Source: Candidatus Sulfotelmatobacter sp. (GTDB taxonomy: Bacteria; Acidobacteriota; Terriglobia; Terriglobales; Acidobacteriaceae). From it: 57,585 bases of DNA. Under the pieces are notes generated by a model. The model did not search any database. It was not told the DNA's origin and saw only the letters and a list, made by a program, of their open reading frames with translations. Positions 1 to 10,005 of this stretch are shown here, piece by piece. Position 1 is the stretch's first letter. Each line of letters begins with the position of its first letter. The position numbers were made by a program, and so were the translations under genes. Location of the stretch: NCBI GenBank assembly GCA_030041215.1, contig JASHOH010000150.1:1-57585 (forward strand). Reading direction: 5' to 3'.

Positions 1-241
1 CCCAAAAGATGATGGAATGATGCGTTATAGTGAAAAGCAAGTGGGGGGCCAAAATCGCCAATTCGCCGAGCAGTAACCGCTTTGTTTGCAAGCGGGTAAG
101 GAACGGGAAACCAATAGCTGGCCATGGGTGAGTGGAGACGGTGGCCGTGGTCAACCAAGGTGGTAGTTTTCGGCCAGTTGCAAGGACTGAGAAGGGGCCA
201 AAAAAGGAGCGAGGCCCCGATAGTGAGCCGGGAAAGCCGGC

Positions 242-1609
242 CTAACCTTCTTTCTCCCCCTCATCCGCAATCCCGATCTTTGACAATCGATAGCGCAGCG
301 CGTTGCGCGACAATCCGAGCAACCGCGCGGCCTGGCTTTTGTTGCCGTTGGCGCGGCGCAGGGCTTCCAAGATCATCTCGTCTTCCCAGCGTTCCAGTGA
401 TATGCCTTCGGGCAGAAAAGCGTTCATACTGTCACTCTTTACCGGCCGCGAGTCGAGATGAATGTCGGAAACATTCAGCACGGGTCCTTTTGTGAGCGCG
501 CAGGCGCGCTCGATGATGTTCTGCAGTTCACGAACATTTCCCGGCCAGTGGTAATTCACCAGAATCTGCATGGCTTCGGGGGAAATGCCGGTGATGTTTT
601 TGCCGGAGTCTGCGTCAAAGCGCGAGATGAACAAATTCACCAGCTCGGGAATATCTTCCTTGTGCTGGCGCAAGGGAGCAATGTCGATGGGGACAACATT
701 GAGGCGATAGTAAAGATCCTCGCGGAAAGTTCCCTGCTCGAGCGCCTCACGCAGATCGCGGTTGGTGGCCGCGATCAGCCGCACATCGACTTTAATCGTT
801 TTCGTTCCGCCCAGACGCTCGAAGTCGCGCTCCTGCAAAACGCGGAGCAGCTTGACCTGAGTTGCGGGAGGGACATCACCGATTTCATCAAGAAACAGCG
901 TTCCCTTGTCAGCCAATTCGAACTTGCCCGGCTTGCTTGTGGTTGCACCCGTGAATGCACCTTTTTCATAGCCGAACAGTTCGCTTTCCAGCAAATTTTC
1001 TGGAATGGCGGTGCTATTGATCTTGATGAAGGGTCCGGAAGCTCGGCGTGATTTTTCATGAATGGCACGCGCAATCAGATCTTTGCCGACTCCGCTCTCA
1101 CCTCCTAACAGCACCGTCGAATTAGTTGGCGCAATGCGTTCGACGATGGCCAGCACTTCCTGCATCTTCGCGCTGCGCGCCACAATGTTTGGGTGCGTAT
1201 AGCGTTTGCCGAGCGCTTCGCGCAGCGAGCGGTTCTCTTCGCGCAGGGCATGTACATCAAGCTCCTTGCGGATCACCATGCGCATTTCGTTCAGCGAGAA
1301 TGGTTTCAATACATAGTCAGCCGCTCCGGCTTTCATCGCATCAACCGCAGTTTCCACGCTGCCGAAAGCAGTCATAACAATGACGGGCAGCGCTGCGTTC
1401 TGCCGCTTGATTGCCTGTAGAAATTCTAGGCCGTCCATTCCGGGAAGCTTGAGGTCTGTCACGACGAGGTCAACGGAATTTTCGTGCAGAAGCTTCAAGC
1501 CGGATTCTGCGTCTTCCGCCGAGAGCGTGGCGAACCCGGCTTCCCCCAGATTCAACTCGAGAAGGCGCCGCATCTTGGCCTCGTCTTCGACAATGAGGAT
1601 GGTTTGCAT
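242..1609 (-). CDS. Sigma-54-dependent NtrC-family response regulator
   Basis: A 455-residue enhancer-binding regulator that should activate sigma-54 promoters once phosphorylated. The receiver domain (about 1-120) has D9, phosphoacceptor D52, T80 and K102. The AAA+ domain carries Walker A GESGVGKD (170-177) and the sigma-54 contact loop GAFTGA (217-222). A Fis-type helix-turn-helix closes the protein ([19 protein letters not shown], about 423-441). All three domains are intact and the length is typical of the AtoC/ZraR/HydG group. It lies 34 bp downstream of a histidine kinase gene on the same strand, so the two form an operon and almost certainly a cognate pair. The stimulus and target promoters cannot be told from the sequence. 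Confidence 0.95.
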   Translation of the reverse strand: MQTILIVEDEAKMRRLLELNLGEAGFATLSAEDAESGLKLLHENSVDLVVTDLKLPGMDGLEFLQAIKRQNAALPVIVMTAFGSVETAVDAMKAGAADYVLKPFSLNEMRMVIRKELDVHALREENRSLREALGKRYTHPNIVARSAKMQEVLAIVERIAPTNSTVLLGGESGVGKDLIARAIHEKSRRASGPFIKINSTAIPENLLESELFGYEKGAFTGATTSKPGKFELADKGTLFLDEIGDVPPATQVKLLRVLQERDFERLGGTKTIKVDVRLIAATNRDLREALEQGTFREDLYYRLNVVPIDIAPLRQHKEDIPELVNLFISRFDADSGKNITGISPEAMQILVNYHWPGNVRELQNIIERACALTKGPVLNVSDIHLDSRPVKSDSMNAFLPEGISLERWEDEMILEALRRANGNKSQAARLLGLSRNALRYRLSKIGIADEGEKEG

Positions 1610-1643
1610 AATGAGCGAAACGCGTGAACCCAGCTCCTATCTT

Positions 1644-2954
1644 TTACTCTGGCGCAGAAGTGGCCGGATCGGCAGGAAAGAAGATGACGAACGAGGCTCC
1701 ATGTTGCCGGTCCGGCGCTGCACCCGTGGCTTGTTTGTTTTCAACCCGTATGCTTCCATGATGTCCGTCCACGATTCTGGAAACGATCGATAGTCCCAAA
1801 CCAACTCCGGTCTTCTTTGTTGTCACAAATGGATTGAAAATTTGTTCGCGTAGTTCCGCAGGAATTCCTGGGCCCGTGTCTTCGATGCGAACCTCCACGC
1901 CGCGGGGGTGAGAACCGTTTACCGTCGAGGCCGCAACCCGCAAAACTCCGCCGCGACTGCCCATCGCATCATAAGCATTCTGAATGAGATTGACGAAAGC
2001 CTGCTCGCACAGACCTTCATCGAGCGGAACCAGAGGCAGATTTGCCTGATAGTTGCGCTCCACGCGCACGGCTCCATTTTTCTGCGCGAAAGACACGGAC
2101 TGCAAGGCGCGATCGAGCACCGCAGTAATGTCCTGCGGGACCAATTCCAGATGGAGAGGCCGTGCGAAATCCAGAAATCGCGTGACCAGCGAACCTAGAC
2201 GGTTGGTTTCACTGGAAATATTGTCTGCCAGTTCATTGGCGAGAGGATCCGCTTCGTTCAGTTTTTGCTGAAGCATTTCGGCGGAGCCCTTGATCACTCC
2301 CAGTGGATTGCGAATCTCATGCGCCAGCCCGGCGGACATCTGTCCCAGCGCGGCCAGTCTTTCTGATCGCCGCGCCTCGGCCTGCGCCTGCTCCAGCCGG
2401 CGATTGGTTTCCGCCAAAGTTTCAGCCAAATCCTGATAGCGTTTGATCTGGTGGCGGGTTTCCACGACGTAGCGGTTAACGACCATGGCGGCAAGAAAAA
2501 AGAAAAGGATGCGAATGCCAAGCAGTCCGTAACCTTCGGCATTAATCTCATACTCCTGCAACGCCGGATAAAGATAAGAGCAATAGGCAGCGGAGGCAAG
2601 CGCGGTCCATAACAGGGTGGCGAGCGGGCTGAAATATTCAGCCGCGGTGACAACGGGGAGGAAGTAAACCGGCCAGTAACTGCTATTGATACTACTTACT
2701 TCTCCGGTGTGATCGATCAGAAGCGTCGCCAGCGCGATCTTCAACAGAACGACATAGGTTGTTCCGCGTTGCGGGAATTTTCGTAAGAACCAGCTCTCGC
2801 GCAGTTGCACGAGTCCGATTGCCAGCAGCGTGAGCTGTTTGTGGATCTCCGCTACCGGAGGCAATACTGCCAGCACGGCCAGAAGAAGCAACCATAGCAC
2901 GTCCATCCAGTGAAACGCCGGACGCTTGTGTTCGCTGATGGCAACGTCGCTCAT
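1644..2954 (-). CDS. Membrane sensor histidine kinase
   Basis: 436 residues. The first about 165 are largely hydrophobic, with roughly five or six membrane segments and no large periplasmic domain, suggesting sensing within or at the membrane. A linker helix (about 168-200) leads to the dimerisation domain with H212 in AGLAHEIRNPLG. The ATPase domain has an N box (LIQNAYDAMG), G1 (EDTGPGIP) and G2 (KKTGVGLGLSIV) motifs. The AtoS/NtrB-like H box agrees with the partner being the sigma-54 regulator 34 bp downstream. The start shown has no convincing ribosome-binding site, so it may be off by some codons. The FecR/DUF6600 gene ends about 150 bp upstream on the same strand. Confidence 0.93.
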   Translation of the reverse strand: MSDVAISEHKRPAFHWMDVLWLLLLAVLAVLPPVAEIHKQLTLLAIGLVQLRESWFLRKFPQRGTTYVVLLKIALATLLIDHTGEVSSINSSYWPVYFLPVVTAAEYFSPLATLLWTALASAAYCSYLYPALQEYEINAEGYGLLGIRILFFFLAAMVVNRYVVETRHQIKRYQDLAETLAETNRRLEQAQAEARRSERLAALGQMSAGLAHEIRNPLGVIKGSAEMLQQKLNEADPLANELADNISSETNRLGSLVTRFLDFARPLHLELVPQDITAVLDRALQSVSFAQKNGAVRVERNYQANLPLVPLDEGLCEQAFVNLIQNAYDAMGSRGGVLRVAASTVNGSHPRGVEVRIEDTGPGIPAELREQIFNPFVTTKKTGVGLGLSIVSRIVDGHHGSIRVENKQATGAAPDRQHGASFVIFFPADPATSAPE

Positions 2955-3102
2955 GGCATGAAAAAAAACAAAAGTGCCGGGAATGGACTTGCCATCTGCA
3001 TTCCCGGCGCTCGAATTGGTTCACTTATTCTGCTGCGCTGCGCGTGCAAGTCCTATCACATCCCAGCCTTATCACACCGCAGAGCGGCAGTTGGCGTCAA
3101 TG

Positions 3103-5076
3103 TCACTTCTTCGACGATGACGATGAACTTGACGGTTTCGAAGCAGTAGTAGATGAATGCTGGGCCGGCTTGGCAGCGGCCGATGCAGGCTTCTGCTGCT
3201 GCCCGCTGCTGGATTTCTGCTCTTCATCCTGGCGCGGCGGCTCGTCTCTCCGCACGACCGGAGCCACTGGTTTAGCGGGCGAGCGCGACCCTTGCTGCGA
3301 AGACAGTTGCTGATTCTGCGGTGCAGAGCGTGAGTTCCACGACGCTTGCGCGCCGGGGCTTTGCGGCTGTCTCGGCTTTTCTGGCTCGGGTGTTCCTTCC
3401 GCCTCCCATACGCGCGGCGCTTTGGACCCATTGCCGGCGCTGTCGGACGAACTCACGGGATGAAATCCATTCATATCCTGCGGCTGCGGCGTTGGTGAAT
3501 TGGCTATTGGAACCGGCCGCCCCGGCGGCTGTTGACGGACCAACGATTGCTGCGGCGGTGCTGGATTGTTCAAATGCCCAGGCTGCGTTTGATCGAACGC
3601 GCGCGGCATGGGAGCGGGGGTTCTCAAGGCTACTACGGCGCGGCTGGTCACCGCTGTGGGCGGGCTGTTCGCCGCTGGCTTGCCAGCACCGATCACGCTG
3701 GCCGGAACCGGCTCGACCGCAACGACGTGCGACACAGGCCCTGCTGCAAGTTCTGTTGCCGGGACCGATACTGCATTCCGCGCCACGGGCCGCGCATTAA
3801 CGAACGTGTCACGGGAAACCACTGTCACGCCGCCGGTGACGCTACGGTTCGCGTAGGTAATAGTGTTCGCGTTTCGATTAATGGCAACGTTGTTGTATAC
3901 GTTCGTGACCGTCGTGACGTTCACCGACGTATTGGTGACGTTCACACGATTCACATACGCGCGGCTGACGCGGTAACCAGGAATGAAAACTTCTCCCGGG
4001 GCGAGCGGGAACCATCCCACTCCCGCTCCAAACGAGAACCTGGAACCGACCCCACCGCCAACCCAACCCACCAAGGCAGGCGCATATACCGGCCGCCCAA
4101 CGCTGGGGCCGGGCACCCAGACCCAGCCGTTGGCGACAAAAGCCCAACGCCCATAATGAAAGGGAGCAAATCCCCAAGGTTCTTCTTCGACCCAGGTCCA
4201 TCCCCACGGCCCTACCCACGTCCAGTGCCCGAAGCGATACGGCGCCCAACCTACGACCAGGCCTCGCGGGCGCCAGCATGGACCGTAGCCGGCGATGTAG
4301 ATCCAATCGCCGTATAGGTCGAGGTCCTCGTATCCGATCATCTCACGCGAAACATAATTGGTCGAATCAGAACCTTCTTCAGCCTGATCTCGGTTCGAGG
4401 CCCAGTTGTCGAATGCGTCGCTGGCGGGGAGTTGGCCCGCGCCGTAATCCAACTGGTCGCTACCGGTGAAAGTGGCATGTTGACCGGCCACGACCGTGTA
4501 GGTAGAGCCTCCGCCGGTGGCTTCTCCGCGGCCGCGCCAAACCGCTACATCGGTTCGACGGCCATCAGAATCGACATCAACTCGGTAATCGCCCGGTTGC
4601 ATCACAACAAACGCCGTGTTTGGCGTGTCGATCTCGTAGGAATCATCGTCGTCTACGTGCCGGACTTTTACAATCAGTGATCCTTGCGCCAGGCGAATCT
4701 GTGTCGCACGGTCGCTCACTTCGAGCAATGTAATTCCGGTGTTGGGACCGAGACGCAGCGCGGTCGAGCCGACGTGCAGTTCAGCGCGCGAATTTTCATC
4801 CACCCAAAGATTGTCGCCGCTTATCAGAGGGCGATTAAGCATGGCATCGACCCAGCCGTTTGCGCCGTCGGGTTGGAACGATACCGATCCATCCCTGTAA
4901 TTCAGCCTGGCAACGCGTGTGGGAGGGTCCTGATCGGCCGCTTGCGCGTCTTGAGGAGCTTGCGGATCCTGCGCTACCGACCCATCTTGAGCTTGGCCTA
5001 TCAAAGACCCCTGCATAAGGAATGCCAAGGCCGCCACAATCACGGCCCAACTCCGCCAACACCTGCGTGTATTCAT
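3103..5076 (-). CDS. Secreted FecR-domain / DUF6600 protein
   Basis: A 657-residue exported protein. A signal peptide is clear (basic MNTRRCWR, then a hydrophobic stretch to about residue 28). A FecR-like beta domain follows at about 55-165 (an NLWVDENSRAELHVGS block and a repeated LAQGSLIVKV pattern). Residues about 245-350 form a tryptophan/glycine/proline-rich DUF6600 segment (GYGPCWRPRG, WAPYRFGHWTWVGPWG, WGFAPFHYGRW). The last about 200 residues are low-complexity Pro/Gln/Ser ending in a Ser-Lys tail. Such proteins are widespread in Acidobacteriota and poorly understood; a cell-envelope or anti-sigma-like role is inference. No sigma factor gene is adjacent. It may be read with the downstream kinase-regulator pair. 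Confidence 0.85.
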   Translation of the reverse strand: MNTRRCWRSWAVIVAALAFLMQGSLIGQAQDGSVAQDPQAPQDAQAADQDPPTRVARLNYRDGSVSFQPDGANGWVDAMLNRPLISGDNLWVDENSRAELHVGSTALRLGPNTGITLLEVSDRATQIRLAQGSLIVKVRHVDDDDSYEIDTPNTAFVVMQPGDYRVDVDSDGRRTDVAVWRGRGEATGGGSTYTVVAGQHATFTGSDQLDYGAGQLPASDAFDNWASNRDQAEEGSDSTNYVSREMIGYEDLDLYGDWIYIAGYGPCWRPRGLVVGWAPYRFGHWTWVGPWGWTWVEEEPWGFAPFHYGRWAFVANGWVWVPGPSVGRPVYAPALVGWVGGGVGSRFSFGAGVGWFPLAPGEVFIPGYRVSRAYVNRVNVTNTSVNVTTVTNVYNNVAINRNANTITYANRSVTGGVTVVSRDTFVNARPVARNAVSVPATELAAGPVSHVVAVEPVPASVIGAGKPAANSPPTAVTSRAVVALRTPAPMPRAFDQTQPGHLNNPAPPQQSLVRQQPPGRPVPIANSPTPQPQDMNGFHPVSSSDSAGNGSKAPRVWEAEGTPEPEKPRQPQSPGAQASWNSRSAPQNQQLSSQQGSRSPAKPVAPVVRRDEPPRQDEEQKSSSGQQQKPASAAAKPAQHSSTTASKPSSSSSSSKK

Positions 5077-5250
5077 ATTTCTTTCTCTGAGGAATCGGAA
5101 GGCTGTTCCTCAGCGATCTTATTCACGGCAGCGGAAAGGCGACAGGGCACTTTGGTCACTTCGTGACAGAACAGCCGAGTTCAGCCAGAGCAGGTGAGAT
5201 TGCCGCCAGGCACAGGTCCTGCCCGAGACCAAGGCGAGTTTGTCAGCGGG

Positions 5251-5829
5251 TTAGCGAGCCGCTTTTTGCGAAATTTCGTTCAATGCAAGATTCAGCTCGA
5301 GGACGTTCACGCGCGGCTCTCCGAGGAATCCGAATTGCCGCTGCTCGGTATGCTGGCGCACAAGTTCGCGCACGCGGTCTTCGCTGAGTCCGCGTTGCTT
5401 GGCGACGCGCGGTATCTGAAATTCAGCGGCCGCTGGAGTGATATCAGGATCGAGCCCGGAACCGGAAGAGGTTACAAGATCGATCGGAACCGGCACTCCG
5501 GGGTTCTCAGCCTGAAGTGTGGCGACATCGGCTTTCACGCGATCGATAAGCTGATGGTTCGTAGGACCCAACTGCGAGCCGTTGGAAGCGGTGGGATCGT
5601 ACCCATTACCAGCGCTGGAAAGTCGAGAGTGGAAATAGCCAGGCCCAGTGAAAGCCTGACCGATGATCCGAGAACCGATCAACTTGCCATTGGCTTCGAT
5701 GAGTTGTCCGTTGGCCTTGTGGGGAAACAAAACCTGGGCGAGTCCGGTCACAATCAGCGGATAAATGATGCCCAACAAGACCGTGGTGGCGATTGTCATC
5801 GCTATCGCAGTAATCAGATTCTTCTTCAT
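5251..5829 (-). CDS. kdpC: Potassium-transporting ATPase subunit C
   Basis: KdpC stabilises the KdpFABC potassium pump and contacts both KdpA and KdpB. The protein has 192 residues from the ATG at 5829 (MKKNLITAIAM), the usual length. One N-terminal membrane helix is followed by a periplasmic domain with family motifs GSRIIGQAF, YFHSRLSSAG, ASNGSQLGPTN and SGSGLDPDITP. The reading frame is open 33 codons further upstream, but that extension overlaps kdpB and does not look like KdpC. The gene is last in the kdp operon, 11 bp after kdpB. About 175 bp separate it from the next gene (FecR), which probably belongs to another unit. Confidence 0.97.
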   Translation of the reverse strand: MKKNLITAIAMTIATTVLLGIIYPLIVTGLAQVLFPHKANGQLIEANGKLIGSRIIGQAFTGPGYFHSRLSSAGNGYDPTASNGSQLGPTNHQLIDRVKADVATLQAENPGVPVPIDLVTSSGSGLDPDITPAAAEFQIPRVAKQRGLSEDRVRELVRQHTEQRQFGFLGEPRVNVLELNLALNEISQKAAR

Positions 5830-5840
5830 GGCAAACTCCT

Positions 5841-7931
5841 CTACGCCAGTCCAGCTCGCGTGATCAGCATGTCGATCAGCTTGATTCCGATGAACGGAAT
5901 GATGATGCCGCCGACGCCGTAAATCCAAAGGTTGTTGCGCAGCAGTGCAGCCGCTCCCATCGGCCGGTACTTCACGCCGCGCAGCGCCAACGGAATCAAT
6001 GCAATGATGATGACTGCATTGAAGATCACAGCGGAGAGCACGGCCGAGTCCGGCGTTTTCAGGTGCATGATGTTCAGCGCCTGGAGGACGGGGAAAGTGC
6101 CGGCAAACATCGCCGGAATGATGGCGAAATATTTGGCGACATCGTTGGCGATGGAAAAAGTCGTCAGCGCGCCGCGGGTCATCAACAACTGCTTGCCGAT
6201 TTCGACGATTTCAATCAGCTTCGTGGGATTGGAATCCAGATCGACCATGTTACCGGCTTCCTTCGCGGCCTGCGTGCCGGTATTCATGGCAACACCAACG
6301 TCAGCCTGGGCCAGCGCCGGCGCATCGTTGGTTCCGTCGCCGGTCATGGCAACCAATTTGCCCTCGGTCTGTTCTTTGCGAATTAAGTCCATCTTGTCTT
6401 TCGGCGTGGCCTGAGCGAGAAAGTCATCGACACCAGCTTCGCGCGCGATGGCCGCGGCAGTGAGCGGGTTGTCCCCCGTGATCATGACAGTCTTAATGCC
6501 CATGGCACGAAGCTGATCGAAGCGCTGCTTCATGCCGCCTTTGACGATGTCTTTGAGCTGAATCACGCCCAGTGCTTTGCTATTCTCGGCAACGACCAGC
6601 GGCGTTCCGCCCGAGCGCGAAATTGCATCAACTGTATCGCGCACTTCCTTCGGCATCGAGCTTCCCTGCTGTTCGAGATACTTGGCGACGGCGTCGGCAG
6701 CACCTTTGCGGATCGAGCGGCCATCCAGGTTAACTCCCGACATGCGGGTCATGGCGCTGAAGGGAATGAATTCGGCATCATGCGAGCCAACTTCGCGACC
6801 GCGCAGGCCGTATTTTTCTTTCGCGAGCACAACGATCGAGCGGCCTTCGGGAGTCTCATCGGCCAGCGACGAAAGCTGGGCCGCATCGGCGAGCGTGGCC
6901 TCGGTGACGCCCGGCGCAGTGAAGAACTCAGTAGCCTGGCGGTTGCCTAAAGTGATCGTCCCGGTTTTATCGAGCAGAAGCGTGTTGACGTCGCCCGCCG
7001 CTTCGACCGCCCGCCCGGACATCGCTAGTACGTTGTGCTGCACCAGCCGATCCATACCGGCGATGCCGATGGCTGAGAGCAATCCACCGATGGTGGTTGG
7101 AATCAGACAGACCAGCAAGGAAACCAGCACGAACACGGTTTGCGGCGAGCCGGAGTAAATCGCGAACGGCTGGAGCGTGACCACTGCGAGCAGAAAGATA
7201 ATAGTTAAGCCCGCCAGCAGGATGTTCAGTGCAATCTCGTTGGGCGTTTTCTGCCGCTCCGCTCCTTCCACGAGCGCGATCATGCGGTCAAGAAAGGTCT
7301 CGCCCGGATTGGAAGTGATTTTAATTTTGATCCAGTCGGAGAGCACGCGCGTGCCACCGGTGACTGCCGAGCGATCGCCGCCAGCCTCACGGATTACGGG
7401 CGCTGATTCTCCTGTGATCGCCGATTCGTCAACCGACGCGACCCCTTCGACAATCTCCCCATCACCGGGCACAAATTCGCCGGCTTCGACCAGGCACATG
7501 TCTCCCGCGCGCAGCTTGGAGCCGGGCACAGTTTCGGTCTTGCCATCCGCCAACAGGCGGTTCGCCATGGTTTCGGCTTTGGCGCGCCGCAAGGCATCGG
7601 CCTGCGCCTTGCCGCGCCCTTCGGCCATGGCTTCAGCAAAATTGGCAAAGAGCACGGTGAACCAAAGCCAGCAGGTAATTTGCAGATTGAACTTGAAATC
7701 GACGTGGGAATAGAACAGCATCACGGTGGTAATCACGCTGCCGATCTCCACGACGAACATGACGGGATTCCCCATCATTTTGCGGGGGTTCAGTTTCAGA
7801 ACCGAGTCCCAGATCGCGCGGCGCACGATCTTCCATTCCCAGAGAGCTTTCTTTTTCGGCTTCCGCGGCGACTGGCCCACGCGCACCGATTGCACGCCAG
7901 AAGCAGGAGGGGTTTGAGTTGTCAAAGACAT
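5841..7931 (-). CDS. kdpB: Potassium-transporting P-type ATPase catalytic subunit B
   Basis: P-type ATPase subunit that hydrolyses ATP to energise high-affinity potassium uptake. 696 residues from MSLTTQT at 7931; an in-frame ATG 16 codons earlier would run into kdpA and is unlikely. Key sites: actuator TGES (173-176), phosphorylated D321 in DKTGT, hinge and Mg-binding [17 protein letters not shown], and the KdpB-specific [12 protein letters not shown] stretch. All catalytic residues are present. The N-terminus has a basic tail ([14 protein letters not shown]). It starts 10 bp after the kdpA stop codon, giving tight translational coupling. Confidence 0.98.
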   Translation of the reverse strand: MSLTTQTPPASGVQSVRVGQSPRKPKKKALWEWKIVRRAIWDSVLKLNPRKMMGNPVMFVVEIGSVITTVMLFYSHVDFKFNLQITCWLWFTVLFANFAEAMAEGRGKAQADALRRAKAETMANRLLADGKTETVPGSKLRAGDMCLVEAGEFVPGDGEIVEGVASVDESAITGESAPVIREAGGDRSAVTGGTRVLSDWIKIKITSNPGETFLDRMIALVEGAERQKTPNEIALNILLAGLTIIFLLAVVTLQPFAIYSGSPQTVFVLVSLLVCLIPTTIGGLLSAIGIAGMDRLVQHNVLAMSGRAVEAAGDVNTLLLDKTGTITLGNRQATEFFTAPGVTEATLADAAQLSSLADETPEGRSIVVLAKEKYGLRGREVGSHDAEFIPFSAMTRMSGVNLDGRSIRKGAADAVAKYLEQQGSSMPKEVRDTVDAISRSGGTPLVVAENSKALGVIQLKDIVKGGMKQRFDQLRAMGIKTVMITGDNPLTAAAIAREAGVDDFLAQATPKDKMDLIRKEQTEGKLVAMTGDGTNDAPALAQADVGVAMNTGTQAAKEAGNMVDLDSNPTKLIEIVEIGKQLLMTRGALTTFSIANDVAKYFAIIPAMFAGTFPVLQALNIMHLKTPDSAVLSAVIFNAVIIIALIPLALRGVKYRPMGAAALLRNNLWIYGVGGIIIPFIGIKLIDMLITRAGLA

Positions 7932-7941
7932 AGCGAATCCT

Positions 7942-9741
7942 TCAGAAGGTTTTGCCGGCAACCATGAGCAGATGCTCAAGAATCGGACCCAGGCTCAGGG
8001 CCGGGAAAAATGTGAGCGCGCCGACGATCAAAATCACGCCGATCAGCAGCACCGTGAACAGCGGCGTAGTCACCGGAAATGTTCCCAAAGACGGCGGAAC
8101 ATATTTCTTTTGCGCCAGATTCCCCGCAATCGCCAGCATGGGAATCATCATGAAGAAGCGCCCCAGCAGCATGTCAAAGCCCATAGCCGTGTCATACCAG
8201 AGTGTGTTGGCGGTCAATCCGCCGAAGGCCGAACCGTTGTTGCCGGCGCCGGATACGAACGCGTAAAGAATCTGGCTGAATCCGTGCGGCCCAGGATTGG
8301 AAATGCCCGCCGTGCCGAAGTTGCTTACCACGAAAATTGCGGTGAACGTCAGAATCACCAGCGGAAACACGAGGACGAAGAGCATCGCCATCTTGACGTC
8401 ATACGCTTCGATTTTTTTCCCCAGATATTCCGGCGTGCGCCCGACCATCAGGCCGGCGATGAAGACGGCGAGGATCACGTCGACCAGCATTCCGTACATG
8501 CCAGATCCAACACCACCGAAGATCACTTCGCTCATCATGATGTTGGCTAGCGGAATCATGCCGCCGAGGGGCGTGTACGAATCATGCTGACCGTTGATGG
8601 CGCCGCAGCTCGCATCGGTGGTTACGGTCGCGAACAGAGCGCTATTGGCGATGCCGAAGCGAACTTCCTTGCCTTCCATGTTTCCGCCGGGCTGCAAGGC
8701 AGTCAGTCGCTGATCCGCGCTCGCCAGCAGAGGATTGCCCCGAGCCTCAGCCCAGTACGCCACCACGCAGCCGCACATAAACAAAATCGCCATTGCGGCC
8801 CAAACTGCCCAGCCATGGCGCTGGGAACCGGTCATGCGGCCCAGCGTATAGGTAAGGCCTGCGCCGATTGCGAAAATGCAGATCAATTCGATGAGATTCG
8901 TCAGCGGCGTGGGATTTTCAAAAGGATGTGCGCTGTTTGCGTTGAAAAAGCCGCCACCGTTCGTGCCAAACTCCTTGATGACTTCCTGCGAGGCGACAGG
9001 CCCTTGGGCGATGGTTTGCTCGGTAACAGTGTCCATCACTGGCTTACCGTCGGGTCCCATGACTGGCTTGCCATCTTGCCCGACTTTCTGCACCTGCATC
9101 TGTTCAACCAGCGTGGCTTTGTCATAGGGACGAAGGTTCTGCACCACGCCCTGTGAAACCAGAATCAACGCGCCGACGATGGAGAATGGCACCAGCACCC
9201 ACAGGCAACTGCGAACCAGGTCGACCCAGAAATTGCCGATGGTCTGCATCTGACGCCGGGCAATGCCGCGAATGAAGGCGATCGCAAGCGCGATGCCGGT
9301 CGCGGCAGAAACGAAATTGTGATACGCCAGCCCCGCCATCTGGGTGAAGTAGCTCATCGTCGACTCGCCGGAGTAGACTTGCCAGTTCGTGTTGGTCGTA
9401 AACGATGCCGCGGTGTTGAAAGCGAGGTGAGTGGGCGTGACGCCCGCAAACTTCTGCGGGTTGAAAGGCAGGAAAGCCTGAAGGCGCTGAATTAGGTACA
9501 GCACGATCATCGCCACAGCGCTGAAAAGCAGCATCGCAATGCAGTACTCCGTCCAGCGCATCTCGTGGTTTTCATCCACGCCCGTCGCGCGATAAAGCAT
9601 GCGCTCAACTGGCCGCAGCACGGGATCGAGAAACGTCTTCTCGCGGCTGAACACGCGTGCCATGTAGATGCCCAGCGGCTTCGTTATGAGGAAAACGATT
9701 ACGAGAAACAGCAGAATTTGTAACCACCCGTTGGCGCTCAT
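7942..9741 (-). CDS. kdpA: Potassium-transporting ATPase channel subunit A
   Basis: Channel-like subunit that binds and conducts potassium. At 599 residues it is longer than the about 557 of the E. coli protein. The four pore-loop regions are recognisable: [55 protein letters not shown] and [16 protein letters not shown]. Extra length lies before the second pore loop, where GKPVMGPD and GKPVMD form a short internal duplication in a hydrophilic stretch with QKVGQDGKP. The stop is 1 bp from the kdpB-proximal gap and the start lies 1 bp after the kdpF stop, consistent with the canonical F-A-B-C order. Confidence 0.98.
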   Translation of the reverse strand: MSANGWLQILLFLVIVFLITKPLGIYMARVFSREKTFLDPVLRPVERMLYRATGVDENHEMRWTEYCIAMLLFSAVAMIVLYLIQRLQAFLPFNPQKFAGVTPTHLAFNTAASFTTNTNWQVYSGESTMSYFTQMAGLAYHNFVSAATGIALAIAFIRGIARRQMQTIGNFWVDLVRSCLWVLVPFSIVGALILVSQGVVQNLRPYDKATLVEQMQVQKVGQDGKPVMGPDGKPVMDTVTEQTIAQGPVASQEVIKEFGTNGGGFFNANSAHPFENPTPLTNLIELICIFAIGAGLTYTLGRMTGSQRHGWAVWAAMAILFMCGCVVAYWAEARGNPLLASADQRLTALQPGGNMEGKEVRFGIANSALFATVTTDASCGAINGQHDSYTPLGGMIPLANIMMSEVIFGGVGSGMYGMLVDVILAVFIAGLMVGRTPEYLGKKIEAYDVKMAMLFVLVFPLVILTFTAIFVVSNFGTAGISNPGPHGFSQILYAFVSGAGNNGSAFGGLTANTLWYDTAMGFDMLLGRFFMMIPMLAIAGNLAQKKYVPPSLGTFPVTTPLFTVLLIGVILIVGALTFFPALSLGPILEHLLMVAGKTF

Positions 9742-9742
9742 A

Positions 9743-9832
9743 TCAGAACTTCTCCGGACGCAGCAGCGCGTAAAACAGATAGACCATAGTCGCAGCGCTG
9801 ATGATCACCATAATGATGTCTTCCAGACTCAT
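9743..9832 (-). CDS. kdpF: KdpF, small lipid-like stabilising subunit
   Basis: A 29-residue single-helix protein read from the ATG at 9832 to the TGA at 9745-9743. It begins [19 protein letters not shown] and ends [10 protein letters not shown]. The C-terminal YALLRPEKF signature is typical of KdpF. KdpF stabilises the KdpABC complex in the membrane. The upstream AGGAGAAGAT stretch supplies a ribosome-binding site. It sits directly before kdpA, as in other kdp operons. Confidence 0.93.
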   Translation of the reverse strand: MSLEDIIMVIISAATMVYLFYALLRPEKF

Positions 9833-9868
9833 ATCTTCTCCTAGCTTTCGCGTCCTAGCTTTCGCGGC

Positions 9869-9955
9869 CTACTTCATCCTCTCGCAGAAGCGCACGTAGG
9901 CAACCGATACAGCAAAGAATGCGATCGTGACGATAATCCAGAAAATATCTTCCAT
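9869..9955 (-). CDS. 28-residue membrane micro-protein upstream of kdpF
   Basis: A short gene from the ATG at 9955 to the TAG at 9871-9869. The product starts MEDIFWIIVTIAFFAVSVAY and ends VRFCERMK: a short acidic start, one hydrophobic helix, and a positively charged tail. A strong ribosome-binding site (GGAGG, 5 nt before the start) supports translation. It lies 36 bp before kdpF and 50 bp after the porin gene, all on one strand, so it is probably co-transcribed. It is not KdpF, because kdpF itself is present next door. A role as an extra small Kdp subunit or regulator is inference. Confidence 0.75.
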   Translation of the reverse strand: MEDIFWIIVTIAFFAVSVAYVRFCERMK

Positions 9956-10005
9956 AAAAACCTCCGGACCAATGCAGCGATATCTAGGACCTCAAAAACA
10001 ATGTC

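Noticed and set aside
124..495. Plus-strand 123-codon frame
   Set aside because: It shadows the end of the response regulator on the opposite strand; the product is Arg/Ser-rich without a recognisable pattern or ribosome site.
5155..5167. GTCAC-TTC-GTGAC hairpin after kdpC as a terminator
   Set aside because: A stem of only 5 bp without a U-tract is too weak to call.
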